Shown: one piece after another, positions 47,904 through 58,640 of the stretch | How the letters are laid out: each line of letters starts with the position of its first letter | Position numbering within the stretch: position 1 is the first letter of the stretch | NCBI GenBank assembly: GCA_022376925.1 | Contig: JAIOJX010000001.1 | Span: 3,195,501-3,259,500 of the forward strand | DNA length: 64,000 nucleotides | Source of the DNA: Tragulus kanchil | Lineage: Eukaryota > Chordata > Mammalia > Artiodactyla > Tragulidae | Direction: 5' to 3' | Notes under the pieces: model-generated | Told to the model about the DNA's origin: nothing | What the model saw: the letters and a program-made list of their open reading frames with translations, nothing else | Database searches by the model: none | Made by a program: the position numbers and the translations under genes

Positions 47904-48124
47904 CTCCAGAAGGAAGGAGACAGTGGGTGACAGGCAGGGTAGATTCAGAGAGAAGGGATGGAGGAGAAGGGAACTCAGTCAGAGGCAGGCGGCCATACCA
48001 AGATAATATGTGTGTGTGAGAGACCCGTGGAGGTAACCCGCGGCCCCAGGTCCACAGTACTCTGCAAATTTTCTCGCTCCTAGGAATGTGGATTCCTCAC
48101 AGAGTATAAGCCCCCTGCTGGTTC
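47904..48124. other. Unique sequence, no gene seen
   Basis: Purine-rich near 47905-47990. Nothing recognised. Confidence 0.4.
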
Positions 48125-48286
48125 TCTCACAGGGTCACTGCTTAGAGGCTCTGCTATTACGTAAGGGAGAATCAACTTTGAAGCAAACTGCTTAACTGTT
48201 CTCCACCTCAGTTTCTTTGTATGCAAAATGGTGCTAATGACATTTACCTTGACAAGGCATGGGAATTTAAAGAGGTGCATGCAAAG
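48125..48286 (+). mobile_element. MIR SINE
   Basis: AAACTGCTTAACTGTTCTCC, ACCTCAGTTTCTTTGTATGC and AAAATGGTGCTAATGACATT match the MIR sense tail. Confidence 0.75.
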
Positions 48287-48289
48287 CAA

Positions 48290-48832
48290 CTGTGTTTTTT
48301 TTTTTAAAAATGTATAAATTGAAGTATAGTTGATTTACAATTCTATCTTAATTTCAGGTATGCAGCAAAGTAAATAAATACAGGTATATATTATATAGGT
48401 ATATTGGCAATTCCCTCTGGTATTCTTGCCAGGGAAATCCCATGGATAGAGGAGCCTGGCAGGCTATAGTTCATGGGCCCACAAAAGAGTCTGACATGAC
48501 TTAGCGACTAAAACCAGCAAACAATGTATATATACGTATATATATATATATTTTTTTTTTTTTTTCAGATTCTTTTCCATTACGGTTTATCACAGGATAT
48601 TGAGTAGTGTTCCCTGTCTTAAACAGGACATCCCTGTTGATTGTCTATTTTATATGTAGTAGTGTAAATCTGTTACTCCCAAATTCCTAGTTTATGCTTC
48701 CTCTCCCTCCCCTCTTCGGTAACATAAGTCTGTTCTCTATGTCTGTGAGTCTGCTTCTGTTTTGTAGATAAGTTCATTCCTATCATTTTTAAGGTTCCAC
48801 ATATAAGCAATATCATATGATATTTGTGTTAA
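48290..48832 (-). mobile_element. Ruminant L1 3' UTR, antisense, split by Bov-tA
   Basis: Starts with a T run, then TTGAAGTATAGTTGATTTAC, TTCAGGTATGCAGCAAAGTA, a Bov-tA, a TA tract, TTCAGATTCTTTTCCATTAC, GATATTGAGTAGTGTTCCCT, GAGTCTGCTTCTGTTTTGTA and CCACATATAAGCAATATCAT. Complement of the L1 3' UTR in order. Confidence 0.92.
48417..48517 (+). mobile_element. Bov-tA fragment
   Basis: GGTATTCTTGCCAGGGAAAT, CCCATGGATAGAGGAGCCTG, GCAGGCTATAGTTCATGGGC and AAGAGTCTGACATGACTTAG. 5'-truncated forward copy without the tRNA head. Confidence 0.9.
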
Positions 48833-49606
48833 TTCTTCTCCTGGGGTCACTGGAATCTCTGGAGAGGGCACTAAGACCACAGCGTTTGATTCCCTCCAGC
48901 TTGGAACACAATGGATCGGAATATCTTATTAGGTATTCTCAATACAGTTTTATCCTCCGCGCACACACAATGGATGTTGTCTGACTTACAAGGAGAAATA
49001 TGCGACTTGCACTGACTGCCGATTTCTCTACACTCCATGGGGGATTCAGCATGTTTCATCTGTCCTGTAGGAGGACATCCAGCCTGCTTGTCCCTTACCC
49101 AGTATCTCCCATCGTGGCGCACTGTGGGTTACCGTGTTGAACACAAACCCCATATCACCACTGGCTGCCTGATTTGTGAGATCCAATGCAAAATAAAAAC
49201 AGGAGGCCCCTTCTTCAGAATTATTAAGAATTCGACAATAAAGGCAGCAGTGTGTCAAGCCCCATGTGAAGACACTGATCGCACATTCCTGAAGTGGTCC
49301 CCGCCCAAACTGACCCTCAGGGCCCTGACCTTGTTTGCAGGAGTGTGTGAATGAAGTCACACACTCATCCAAAAGACATTCGCACTGCAAGAGTCACTTC
49401 TGGACAAGGAGCTCCCTCCAGGTTGTTTCTCCAAAAAGCAGGCTGGGAGTTGCCTGGTGGTTTTGGAACTCAGAGTCAGAGTTCTGGCACTGCAGCCCTG
49501 GGGTACGTGGTCTCCAACTCTATAATCAACTAGAAACTGCCTTTCTTCCTGCTGTTGCTTTTTGTAATCACTCCAGGCAATTTCTGCTCTCTCAACCCAT
49601 CCACTG
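48833..49606. other. Mostly unique sequence, one possible old repeat
   Basis: 49165-49345 (CTGATTTGTGAGATCCAATG, CAAAATAAAAACAGGAGGCC) resembles a common old mammalian interspersed repeat that I cannot name. Frames of 98-116 codons on both strands overlap and lack domains. Confidence 0.35.
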
Positions 49607-49808
49607 GGCTTCCCTGATGGCTCAGTGCTAAAGCATCCACCCGCCAAGGCAGGAAACTCAGGTTCGATCCCTGGGTGGATGAGACCCCCTGGAGGAAGGC
49701 ACAGCAACCCACTCCAGTATTCTTGGCTTGGAGAATCCCATGGACAGAGGAACCTGGCGGGCTACAGTCCACAGGGTCACAAAGAGTCAGACTCGACTGA
49801 AACAAAAA
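49607..49808 (+). mobile_element. Bov-tA SINE
   Basis: GGGCTTCCCTGATGGCTCAG, AGGTTCGATCCCTGGGTGGA, CCACTCCAGTATTCTTGGCT, GCGGGCTACAGTCCACAGGG and AGAGTCAGACTCGACTGAAA. Full length. Its last 25 bases are also the left edge of duplication 9. Confidence 0.95.
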
Positions 49809-50364
49809 CAAACCCCTCCCCTGCACACGCCTGTCCCAGCATAGACATTCTCTAGGGAAGGTGCTGAGTGGCCCAAGGGTTCAGCTTGAGGGTAACCTTG
49901 AGCCTTAGTGGGTGGCTCTCTGACCACCTCTCAGGCAACACTAGACGGAGGGGTGCTTCCTCTGGGAAAAGGGGAGGGGAACGACAAGGACGGGAGGCCG
50001 AAAGGATGCACAGCATGACTGCAAATGTGCTCCATGGCTCGGAGCCAGACTGCAGGGAGGGAGGTTGAGAGGTAGAGAGTACGTTTTTGAAAACTTTTAT
50101 AGCAACTTCATAATGCCTATTAAATTTCATAATAAAAAATAATTTGTCTTAATTTTTGCCTTTCTAGTAATTCAGTTTTATTGTATTTTGTATTGGTCTA
50201 TGCAATTTGGAAATCTAAAAAGATAATTAAAAATACAACAAATGAAAGCAAAACAAAAAAAAATAGGTGCTTCACAACAAATGTTTGCCAGCTTTGCCAC
50301 GGCACCCCTGACTCTAGCGCAACAGCCAAAGCACTGAGGTAGACAAAAGATCAGACTTCTCGTC

Positions 50365-50568
50365 CATCCACTTTATATATAGTAGAGAACACTAGACTCA
50401 GTATCTTGTAATAACCTATGATGGAAAAGAATCTGAAAAAGAATAGGCAAGTGCGTATAACTGAATCACTTTGCTGTACACTTGAAGCTAACAGAACTTT
50501 ATAAATTAACTATAATTTAAAAAATAAAATGAGTCTCTTGTAGACAGCAAAAAAAAAAAAAAAAAAAA
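50365..50568 (+). mobile_element. Ruminant L1 3' UTR end with poly-A (copy 1)
   Basis: TTTATATATAGTAGAGAACA, CTCAGTATCTTGTAATAACC, GGAAAAGAATCTGAAAAAGA, CTGAATCACTTTGCTGTACA and CTTGAAGCTAACAGAACTTT, followed by a 20-A run at 50549-50568. Copy 2 is at 51545-51748. Confidence 0.88.
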
Positions 50569-50722
50569 TCAGACTTCTCATCCCAGTTCCTTCATCTCCT
50601 TGACAAGTCGTTTAACGTTTGAGCTTCATGTTTCCCATCTGTAAATGTCTCATGAGGACCACATGAAATCTTGGGTGAGAAGATGCATTGCACACTGTAA
50701 GGCGCCGTGCTGAAAGAGGGCT
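50569..50722 (+). mobile_element. MIR SINE (copy 1)
   Basis: CATCTCCTTGACAAGTCGTT, GAGCTTCATGTTTCCCATCT and GTAAATGTCTCATGAGGACC match MIR sense. Copy 2 is at 51749-51902. Confidence 0.7.
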
Positions 50723-51544
50723 AAGTGGCGAAGGTGCTACAGTTCTATGGCCACCCCCACCCCATGCCTGCCAAGTGGCCCTGGGTACTAGCACAGTGGA
50801 AAGAGCTCAAGACTGAGGTCAGCCTGGATTTGGACCCCACCTTCTTACCAATGAAGAAGGGATTTAAAAAAATACCAAGCTGGAGAAGCTGTGGTGAGGA
50901 TTAACTGGGAAGGACTTAGCACAAAGAAGTGGTAGTTAGTAGTGTGGTCTGAATTACTTATGCACGAGTCAGACTCGACTGAAACAAAAACAAACCCCTC
51001 CCTGCACACGCCTGTCCCAGCATAGACATTCTCTAGGGAAGGTGCTGAGTGGCCCAAGGGTTCAGCTTGAGGGTAACCTTGAGCCTTAGTGGGTGGCTCT
51101 CTGACCACCTCTCAGGCAACACTAGACGGAGGGGTGCTTCCTCTGGGAAAGGGGAGGGGAACGACAAGGACGGGAGGCCGAAAGGATGCACAGCATGACT
51201 GCAAATGTGCTCCATGGCTCGGAGCCAGACTGCAGGGAGGGAGGTTGAGAGGTAGAGAGTACGTTTTTGAAAACTTTTATAGCAACTTCATAATGCCTAT
51301 TAAATTTCATAATAAAAAATAATTTGTCTTAATTTTTGCCTTTCTAGTAATTCAGTTTTATTGTATTTTGTATTGGTCTATGCAATTTGGAAATCTAAAA
51401 AGATAATTAAAAATACAACAAATGAAAGCAAAACAAAAAAAAATAGGTGCTTCACAACAAATGTTTGCCAGCTTTGCCACGGCACCCCTGACTCTAGCGC
51501 AACAGCCAAAGCACTGAGGTAGACAAAAGATCAGACTTCTCGTC

Positions 51545-51748
51545 CATCCACTTTATATATAGTAGAGAACACTAGACTCAGTATCTTGTAATAACCTATG
51601 ATGGAAAAGAATCTGAAAAAGAATAGGCAAGTGCGTATAACTGAATCACTTTGCTGTACACTTGAAGCTAACAGAACTTTATAAATTAACTATAATTTAA
51701 AAAATAAAATGAGTCTCTTGTAGACAGCAAAAAAAAAAAAAAAAAAAA
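51545..51748 (+). mobile_element. Ruminant L1 3' UTR end with poly-A (copy 2)
   Basis: Duplicate of 50365-50568 at offset 1,180. Confidence 0.88.
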
Positions 51749-51902
51749 TCAGACTTCTCATCCCAGTTCCTTCATCTCCTTGACAAGTCGTTTAACGTTT
51801 GAGCTTCATGTTTCCCATCTGTAAATGTCTCATGAGGACCACATGAAATCTTGGGTGAGAAGATGCATTGCACACTGTAAGGCGCCGTGCTGAAAGAGGG
51901 CT
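51749..51902 (+). mobile_element. MIR SINE (copy 2)
   Basis: Duplicate of 50569-50722 at offset 1,180. Confidence 0.7.
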
Positions 51903-52185
51903 AAGTGGCGAAGGTGCTACAGTTCTATGGCCACCCCACCCCATGCCTGCCAAGTGGCCCTGGGTACTAGCACAGTGGAAAGAGCTCAAGACTGAGGTCA
52001 GCCTGGATTTGGACCCCACCTTCTTACCAATGAAGAAGGGATTTAAAAAAATACCAAGCTGGAGAAGCTGTGGTGAGGATTAACTGGGAAGGACTTAGCA
52101 CAAAGAAGTGGTAGTTAGTAGTGTGGTCTGATTACATCTTATTCTTATTGCTCTACATTACAACTTTGAGATCTGTCCATGTGCA

Positions 52186-52286
52186 TAGGCAAAGAATCCA
52201 CCTGCAATGCAGGAGACCCCCAGTTCAATTTCTGGGTCGGGAAGTTCCTCCGGAGAAGGGATAGGCTATCCACTCTTGTATTCTTG
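52186..52286 (+). mobile_element. Bov-tA SINE, 5' half
   Basis: AAAGAATCCACCTGCAATGC, GTTCAATTTCTGGGTCGGGA and CTATCCACTCTTGTATTCTT. It stops at TATTCTTG, where the next Bov-tA begins. Confidence 0.88.
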
Positions 52287-52470
52287 GGCTTCCCTGGGGG
52301 CTCAGAGGGTAAAGAATCCACCTGCAATGCGGGAGACCTGGGTTTGATTCTTGAGTTGGGAAGATCCCCTTGAGAAGGGAAAGGCTGCCCACTCCAGTAT
52401 TCGTGCCTGGAGAATCATGGCTCATCCATGGATCGCAAAGAGTCAGACATGACTCAGCAACTTGATGTGA
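52287..52470 (+). mobile_element. Bov-tA SINE
   Basis: GGGCTTCCCTGGGGGCTCAG, GGGTTTGATTCTTGAGTTGG, CCACTCCAGTATTCGTGCCT and AGTCAGACATGACTCAGCAA. Inserted head-to-tail into or beside the previous copy. Confidence 0.93.
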
Positions 52471-53574
52471 TGCAGCTCTTCCCCTTTAACTGCTGTTTAT
52501 CTCCATCACTTGCACCTTCTGTGTTTCCCGTATCCTACCCATATTGGTGCATTTCTATTTTCTAATTGGTTACTGCCAATGCAGAAGATCCTATTGCTGT
52601 TAGAGTATTGATGTTTCATCCAGTAAACAAGCAGAACTTTCTCATTGGTTCTAACAGTTGGTCTAATTTCTTGATCTTTCTATGTAAATGATCACATCAT
52701 TTTCAAACACACTCATTTTGTTTCTTCCTTAACAATCCTTATGCTTCTTAATTCTTTCTAGGGCTTCCTAGATGTGACAACAGAAACCTCATCTTGCTTC
52801 CTACCTTAAAGGGAATGTTTCCAAAGTTTATGTCCTCTATTAATTATAATACTTGCTGTGAATTTTTTTTTAAAGCATTTATTTTATTTATTTATCTTTT
52901 GGGGGGTGCGGTGGGGAGGGAGGGGTATGGGCGGGCCACTTCTATTGGTCTTTCATTTCTCTATTTTCATCTGTCTTTGCTGTTTGGCTCCTGTGGGCCT
53001 CCCATCGCGGTGGCCTCTGTGGTTGCAGAGCGCCAGCTCTGGGCGCATGCGTCCCAGAACTCCGGCTCGGTAATTGGACACATCAGTCCAGCCGCTCCGC
53101 AGTACGTGGGATCTTCCCAGGCCAGGGATCGAACCAGCGCCCCTTGCACTGCAAGGCGGTGTCCTTACCCACTGGACCACCAGGGGAAGCCCAGCTGTGG
53201 GGTTTTAACAGGTAGTCTTAATAGAGGTGAGGAGGATCCCTTTATTAATAATTTTAATGTTTTTTAACACAAATGCATGTTTACCTTTATAAAATGTTCT
53301 TATGCATCCACAAAGATTTTTTTCATTGTTTTCTCTGAATGCATCAATACGATAAAGGACATTGACAAATTTCCTGATGTTGAACCTTTCTTGCATCCTG
53401 GGGATAAACTGTACTTGACCATAGTGCAATATTTTGCTTGTGTGTTTGCTTTCTGTGTTTCGTTTTGTTGTTAATGCACTATCAGAGTTAGTAATATTCT
53501 GTTTGCCAATTTCTATCTATATTCTCAACAGACATTTCCTTTCAATGGTGTTTCTCTTTTTTTGTCCCTATGCA
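52471..53574 (-). mobile_element. Antisense L1 split by a CHR SINE
   Basis: Right part, 53240-53560, is clear L1 ORF2 complement (CATTGACAAATTTCCTGATG, TTGAACCTTTCTTGCATCCT, GGGGATAAACTGTACTTGAC). The left part (52471-52865) is more diverged. No intact ORF. Confidence 0.7.
52866..53193 (-). mobile_element. CHR-type SINE, antisense
   Basis: T-rich left end, then TTCATCTGTCTTTGCTGTTT, GAGCGCCAGCTCTGGGCGCA, GGCCAGGGATCGAACCAGCG and CACTGGACCACCAGGGGAAG. Third clear CHR copy in the window. A short GCTGTG on both sides (52854 and 53195) may be the TSD. Confidence 0.85.
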
Positions 53575-53703
53575 GATGTGTCAGAGGGCATGGGAAACCA
53601 CTCTGGTATTCTTGCCTGGAGAGTCCCAACCCCTGAGGAGCCTGGAAAGCTGCCCTCTGTAGGGTCACACAGAGCTGGACTGAAGAGTCTTAACACACAC
53701 AGG
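53575..53703 (+). mobile_element. Bov-tA fragment
   Basis: GGGAAACCACTCTGGTATTC, TTGCCTGGAGAGTCCCAACC and GTAGGGTCACACAGAGCTGG. 5'-truncated and diverged. Confidence 0.8.
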
Positions 53704-54237
53704 CAGATGTGGTGTCTCACTCGAGTAGGCACATTTCCCACTTTTTCTGATCTCTGGAACAGCATGTAAAGGAGAGAGACTATCTTTTCTTGTGAAGTTT
53801 GACAAAATAATCAACCCATAAAATTGTTTGGACCTAATTCTTCAGGGAGGAGATGAAACTGTAATCATCAACTACTGCAACTTTATGCAGTCACTGAAAG
53901 TCAGAGAAAAGAGGTAAATATCTTGATATTTTTTAATGCAAAAATTGTGCTTGGGAAAACTGAATGCATCTGGCCAGTGAGCGGCAGGCGGCTCTCCAGG
54001 TTGCTCTGACTCGTGGCTCGGCCACATCTTTCTTCACTTGGCCTCAGTGTTCGCGATTAAAGTTTCTTACACCATTCACTATCTGGATGGAAGTGAAATG
54101 TTCTCATCAGAAGAAATAGTGGACTGAGTCACTTATTGATCTGAACTCTGGTGGAAAGTCTGAAAAAGGCAATGTTCCATCCACAACTGATCCAAGTGCC
54201 CATAAATACCCAGGTGGGTAGCCTACTGGGCACCCCT
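53704..54237. other. Unique sequence, no gene seen
   Basis: No recognised repeat or coding exon. Confidence 0.4.
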
Positions 54238-54587
54238 GTAGGTGGACATTATAGTTTCCTCCAACACCAAGGTTGTTGGCTGGTGGGCAGTGTCATCATT
54301 TAGAAATAACTCAACTTAATTAGGAGCAAACATCACCTTCCAGAAGGACATGGAGGGAGAACATCTACTTGGGGAACAGCAGATAGCCTGACACAACCCC
54401 AAATCTGGAGCCTTGAAAAGTCTTTTCCCCCTTAGGAGTCTCAATGTCATCTGCCAGAAAAACTGTGACCTACTTGGCCTTTGGTCCTTTCTAACTGCCC
54501 TGAGAGATGTGAGTCTCACTACCTGCCTGGGGTTGCCTTGGATTTTAAGTTTTCTGCCTGAGAAATAGACTCTTTCCTATTGTGGCT

Positions 54588-54757
54588 GCTCTGGTGACTC
54601 AGACAGTAAAGAATCTGCCTGCAGTGCAGGAGACCTGGGTGGGGAAGGTCCCCTGAAGTAGGAAATGGCGACTCACTCCAGCATTCTTGCCTGGAGAATA
54701 CCATGGACTGTAGCCCACCTGTGTGGTCAGTCAGATACAACTGAGCAACTAACACAC
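54588..54757 (+). mobile_element. Bov-tA SINE (copy 1)
   Basis: GTGGCTGCTCTGGTGACTCA, AGAATCTGCCTGCAGTGCAG, CTCACTCCAGCATTCTTGCC and AGATACAACTGAGCAACTAA. The box B part is deleted (GACCTGGGTGGGGAAGGTCC). Confidence 0.92.
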
Positions 54758-55695
54758 TGCTGCTGATGACTGACAGTTGAAACTGCAGCTCCTCTGGACA
54801 TGCAGCCCCTGAACTCAGGGTATAGCTTTAGCCAGACCACTAGAGAAAAAGAACACACACAAACACTAGGAAGAGGAGGTCTTGTTTCCTTTCTGCACTG
54901 AGGGTCAGGAGACACAATCTTTGTTTCATTTTATGGGACTTGAAGTGACCTCAAGAGGGAAATTGTTAACATGATTCCAATAATTCATTGCGGACATGTG
55001 GCAGGCAAAATTCTAAGGATGGTTCCCCAAGACATCTGTTCCCAGGTTATTAAATTAAACAGTAATCTAGATAGTGCTGTAAAGGGATTTTGCCGATGTA
55101 GTTAAGGTTTCAAGTCAGTTGACTTTAAGATATGGAGATTATCCAGGCTGGTCTGATCTAATCACAGGAACCCTCTGAAAGCAGAATTTGCAGATTCTTC
55201 CCCAGAGTCTCAGATAAGAGCTTCGCTCAGCTTACATCTTGTTTCATGAGAAGCCAGCAAGCAGAGGACCCAGCAATCAGAGGACTCTTGACATGGAAAC
55301 AAGAAGAGAATAAATGGGTGCTATTTACAGCCAGTGACTAAAAATGTAGGTGGACATTATAGTTTCCTCCAACACCAAGGTTGTTGGCTGGTGGGCAGTG
55401 TCATCATTTAGAAATAACTCAACTTAATTAGGAGCAAACATCACCTTCCAGAAGGACATGGAGGGAGAACATCTACTTGGGGAACAGCAGATAGCCTGAC
55501 ACAACCCCAAATCTGGAGCCTTGAAAAGTCTTTTCCCCCTTAGGAGTCTCAATGTCATCTGCCAGAAAAACTGTGACCTACTTGGCCTTTGGTCCTTTCT
55601 AACTGCCCTGAGAGATGTGAGTCTCACTACCTGCCTGGGGTTGCCTTGGATTTTAAGTTTTCTGCCTGAGAAATAGACTCTTTCCTATTGTGGCT

Positions 55696-55865
55696 GCTCT
55701 GGTGACTCAGACAGTAAAGAATCTGCCTGCAGTGCAGGAGACCTGGGTGGGGAAGGTCCCCTGAAGTAGGAAATGGCGACTCACTCCAGCATTCTTGCCT
55801 GGAGAATACCATGGACTGTAGCCCACCTGTGTGGTCAGTCAGATACAACTGAGCAACTAACACAC
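55696..55865 (+). mobile_element. Bov-tA SINE (copy 2)
   Basis: Duplicate of 54588-54757 at offset 1,108, with the same box B deletion. Confidence 0.92.
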
Positions 55866-56099
55866 TGCTGCTGATGACTGACAGTTGAAACTGCAGCTCC
55901 TCTGGACATGCAGCCCCTGAACTCAGGGTATAGCTTTAGCCAGACCACTAGAGAAAAAGAACACACACAAACACTAGGAAGAGGAGGTCTTGTTTCCTTT
56001 CTGCACTGAGGGTCAGGAGACACAATCTTTGTTTCATTTTATGGGACTTGAAGTGACCTCAAGAGGGAAATTGTTAACATGATTCCAATAATTCATTGC

Positions 56100-56618
56100 G
56101 GACATGTGGCAGGCAAAATTCTAAGGATGGTTCCCCAAGACATCTGTTCCCAGGTTATTAAATTAAACAGTAATCTAGATAGTGCTGTAAAGGGATTTTG
56201 CCGATGTAGTTAAGGTTTCAAGTCAGTTGACTTTAAGATATGGAGATTATCCAGGCTGGTCTGATCTAATCACAGGAACCCTCTGAAAGCAGAATTTGCA
56301 GATTCTTCCCCAGAGTCTCAGATAAGAGCTTCGCTCAGCTTACATCTTGTTTCATGAGAAGCCAGCAAGCAGAGGACCCAGCAATCAGAGGACTCTTGAC
56401 ATGGAAACAAGAAGAGAATAAATGGGTGCTATTTACAGCCAGTGACTTTTAGTACTGGAGAAGAATATGGCAGCGTACTCCCATAGTCTGGCCTGGGAAA
56501 GCCCATGGACACAGGAGCCTGGGGGCTGCATTCCATGGGGTCGCAAGAGTCTGATACAACTCGGCGACTGAGCCCACAAACACAATCTGTAACACAGCAA
56601 CAGAAAACTAATACAGGA
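56100..56618 (+). mobile_element. MLT-like old repeat, split by Bov-tA
   Basis: ACATGTGGCAGGCAAAATTC, GATTTTGCCGATGTAGTTAA, AGATATGGAGATTATCCAGG, TGATCTAATCACAGGAACCC and, after a Bov-tA fragment, CAACAGAAAACTAATACAGG, the typical right end of this mammalian repeat group. The family name is uncertain (MaLR/MLT1-like). A partial copy from duplication 10 lies at 54992-55340. Confidence 0.55.
56450..56580 (+). mobile_element. Bov-tA fragment (copy 1)
   Basis: AGTACTGGAGAAGAATATGG, GGGAAAGCCCATGGACACAG, GGGGGCTGCATTCCATGGGG and CAACTCGGCGACTGAGC. 5'-truncated forward copy. Copy 2 is at 57529-57659. Confidence 0.85.
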
Positions 56619-57257
56619 CACCAAAGCAGTCCCCAAGAGTGTCAAGTCTATATCACAGCCCTCTGCATGCTCAAGATCAAGATGTCTGCACCCTACCCAC
56701 CTCTCCAGCCCTGAGTTGAACTCCTGTTGAAGAACACCTCTCACTAGGGGCCTGCTGGTTGCTGAGTGGCTGAGGACATGTTAACAACTGAGTCAATCTG
56801 ATCCGCTGGCAGGCAGGACATTTTGCAAGTCGTTAGGAACAATCCCTGCTCTTTTCAGAGAGCTAGGCATGAAGCACTTCTGTGGTCATTCGATCACGAG
56901 AACCTCATAGCAGCCCCCAGTGGGAGAAGCCATCATGGCCCCATGACCTGAATGAAAGAAAGTGGCTGGCTTAAAGTCACAGAGCTCGCATGGGCGAAGT
57001 CCCTGCTTCATAACAGAACTGACTTTTGGTAATGATTTGTGAATTCTTCTGTCAGCGGTTTACAATGCCTTGAACCTTTGGAATTGTAAGGTGAGCAGTG
57101 GTAAGACCTGACTCTCAAGGCTGCTTCTCCTCGTGCACCTGAGCTAATGGGAACCTAAGGACTGCAGATGTCTCTATCAGTCTTCTAAGTCATCATCTGC
57201 CCAAAGTCATTCCCTTGGCCAGCAAGGTGCTTAGTCCAGAGAGTCACATGGGTCTTG

Positions 57258-57454
57258 CGTTGATTTTACATGTCAATGGTACCAGGCCACAGGGTGCCTA
57301 GAGGATTTCTGGGTGGATCTGTGAGGGGTATTCCAGAAGAAATGAGCATTTAAATAGGAGAACTGAGTAAAGGAGATCGCACTCCTTTGTGTGGGCTGGC
57401 CTCCTCCAATTCACTGATTGCCTGAATAGGACAAAAAGGCAGGGGAGGCTTCTT
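57258..57454 (+). mobile_element. Old mammalian repeat (copy 1)
   Basis: TGATTTTACATGTCAATGGT, GGCCACAGGGTGCCTAGAGG, GCATTTAAATAGGAGAACTG and CCTGAATAGGACAAAAAGGC resemble a common mammalian repeat with GGGTTAATTTTATGTGTCAA start and TAGAACAAAAAGGC interior. The related copy at 61388 is the same family. Copy 2, with the true right continuation, starts at 58337. Confidence 0.55.
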
Positions 57455-57528
57455 ACCCAGCAATCAGAGGACTCTTGACATGGAAACAAGAAGAGAATAA
57501 ATGGGTGCTATTTACAGCCAGTGACTTT

Positions 57529-57659
57529 TAGTACTGGAGAAGAATATGGCAGCGTACTCCCATAGTCTGGCCTGGGAAAGCCCATGGACACAGGAGCCTG
57601 GGGGCTGCATTCCATGGGGTCGCAAGAGTCTGATACAACTCGGCGACTGAGCCCACAAA
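57529..57659 (+). mobile_element. Bov-tA fragment (copy 2)
   Basis: Duplicate of 56450-56580 at offset 1,079. Confidence 0.85.
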
Positions 57660-58336
57660 CACAATCTGTAACACAGCAACAGAAAACTAATACAGGACAC
57701 CAAAGCAGTCCCCAAGAGTGTCAAGTCTATATCTCAGCCCTCTGCATGCTCAAGATCAAGATGTCTGCACCCTACCCACCTCTCCAGCCCTGAGTTGAAC
57801 TCCTGTCGAAGAACACCTCTCACTAGGGGCCTGCTGGTTGCTGAGTGGCTGAGGACATGTTAACAACTGAGTCAATCTGATCCGCTGGCAGGCAGGACAT
57901 TTTGCAAGTCGTTAGGAACAATCCCTGCTCTTTTCAGAGAGCTAGGCATGAAGCACTTCTGTGGTCATTCGATCACGAGAACCTCATAGCAGCCCCCAGT
58001 GGGAGAAGCCATCATGGCCCCATGACCTGAATGAAAGAAAGTGGCTGGCTTAAAGTCACAGAGCTCGCATGGGCGAAGTCCCTGCTTCATAACAGAACTG
58101 ACTTTTGGTAATGATTTGTGAATTCTTCTGTCAGCGGTTTACAATGCCTTGAACCTTTGGAATTGTAAGGTGAGCAGTGGTAAGACCTGACTCTCAAGGC
58201 TGCTTCTCCTCGTGCACCTGAGCTAATGGGAACCTAAGGACTGCAGATGTCTCTATCAGTCTTCTAAGTCATCATCTGCCCAAAGTCATTCCCTTGGCCA
58301 GCAAGGTGCTTAGTCCAGAGAGTCACATGGGTCTTG

Positions 58337-58640
58337 CGTTGATTTTACATGTCAATGGTACCAGGCCACAGGGTGCCTAGAGGATTTCTGGGTGGATCTG
58401 TGAGGGGTATTCCAGAAGAAATGAGCATTTAAATAGGAGAACTGAGTAAAGGAGATCGCACTCCTTTGTGTGGGCTGGCCTCCTCCAATTCACTGATTGC
58501 CTGAATAGGACAAAAAGGCAGGGGAGGCTTCTTGGCTCCCTCCACTTGGCCCTGAATGGGGTCTTCTCCTACTCTCACATGGGGACCCCATGCCCTTGGT
58601 TCTCTGGAGAGCCAGGCTGCTCCTGGCCTAGACTCTCCAT
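58337..58640 (+). mobile_element. Old mammalian repeat (copy 2)
   Basis: Same as 57258-57454 and continuing past the duplication end into 58534-58640 (CTCCCTCCACTTGGCCCTGA). The right edge is uncertain. Confidence 0.5.

Larger units (their letters stand above)
49784..52131. repeat. Tandem duplication 9 (unit about 1.18 kb)
   Basis: Copy 1 is 49784-50952 and copy 2 is 50966-52131, with 13 bp of filler (50953-50965). Offset 1,182 at the left, 1,180 at the right: single-base losses in copy 2 in CCCCTCCCCTGC, GGAAAAGGGG and CCACCCCCACCCC. Both copies carry a 20-A run of the same length. Copy 2 starts with an isolated Bov-tA tail, which shows the block was copied and not independently formed. Confidence 0.96.
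54238..56447. repeat. Tandem duplication 10 (unit 1.108 kb)
   Basis: Copy 1 is 54238-55340 and copy 2 is 55346-56447, offset 1,108, with five A/T bases (AAAAT) at the seam. No inner difference was noticed. It contains one Bov-tA and part of an old LTR-like repeat. Confidence 0.96.
56376..58533. repeat. Tandem duplication 11 (unit 1.079 kb)
   Basis: Copy 1 is 56376-57454 and copy 2 is 57455-58533, offset exactly 1,079, no filler. Two substitutions were seen: A at 56655 versus T at 57734, and T at 56728 versus C at 57807. The left 70 bases overlap the right end of duplication 10, so they occur three times (55268, 56376, 57455). Confidence 0.96.
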
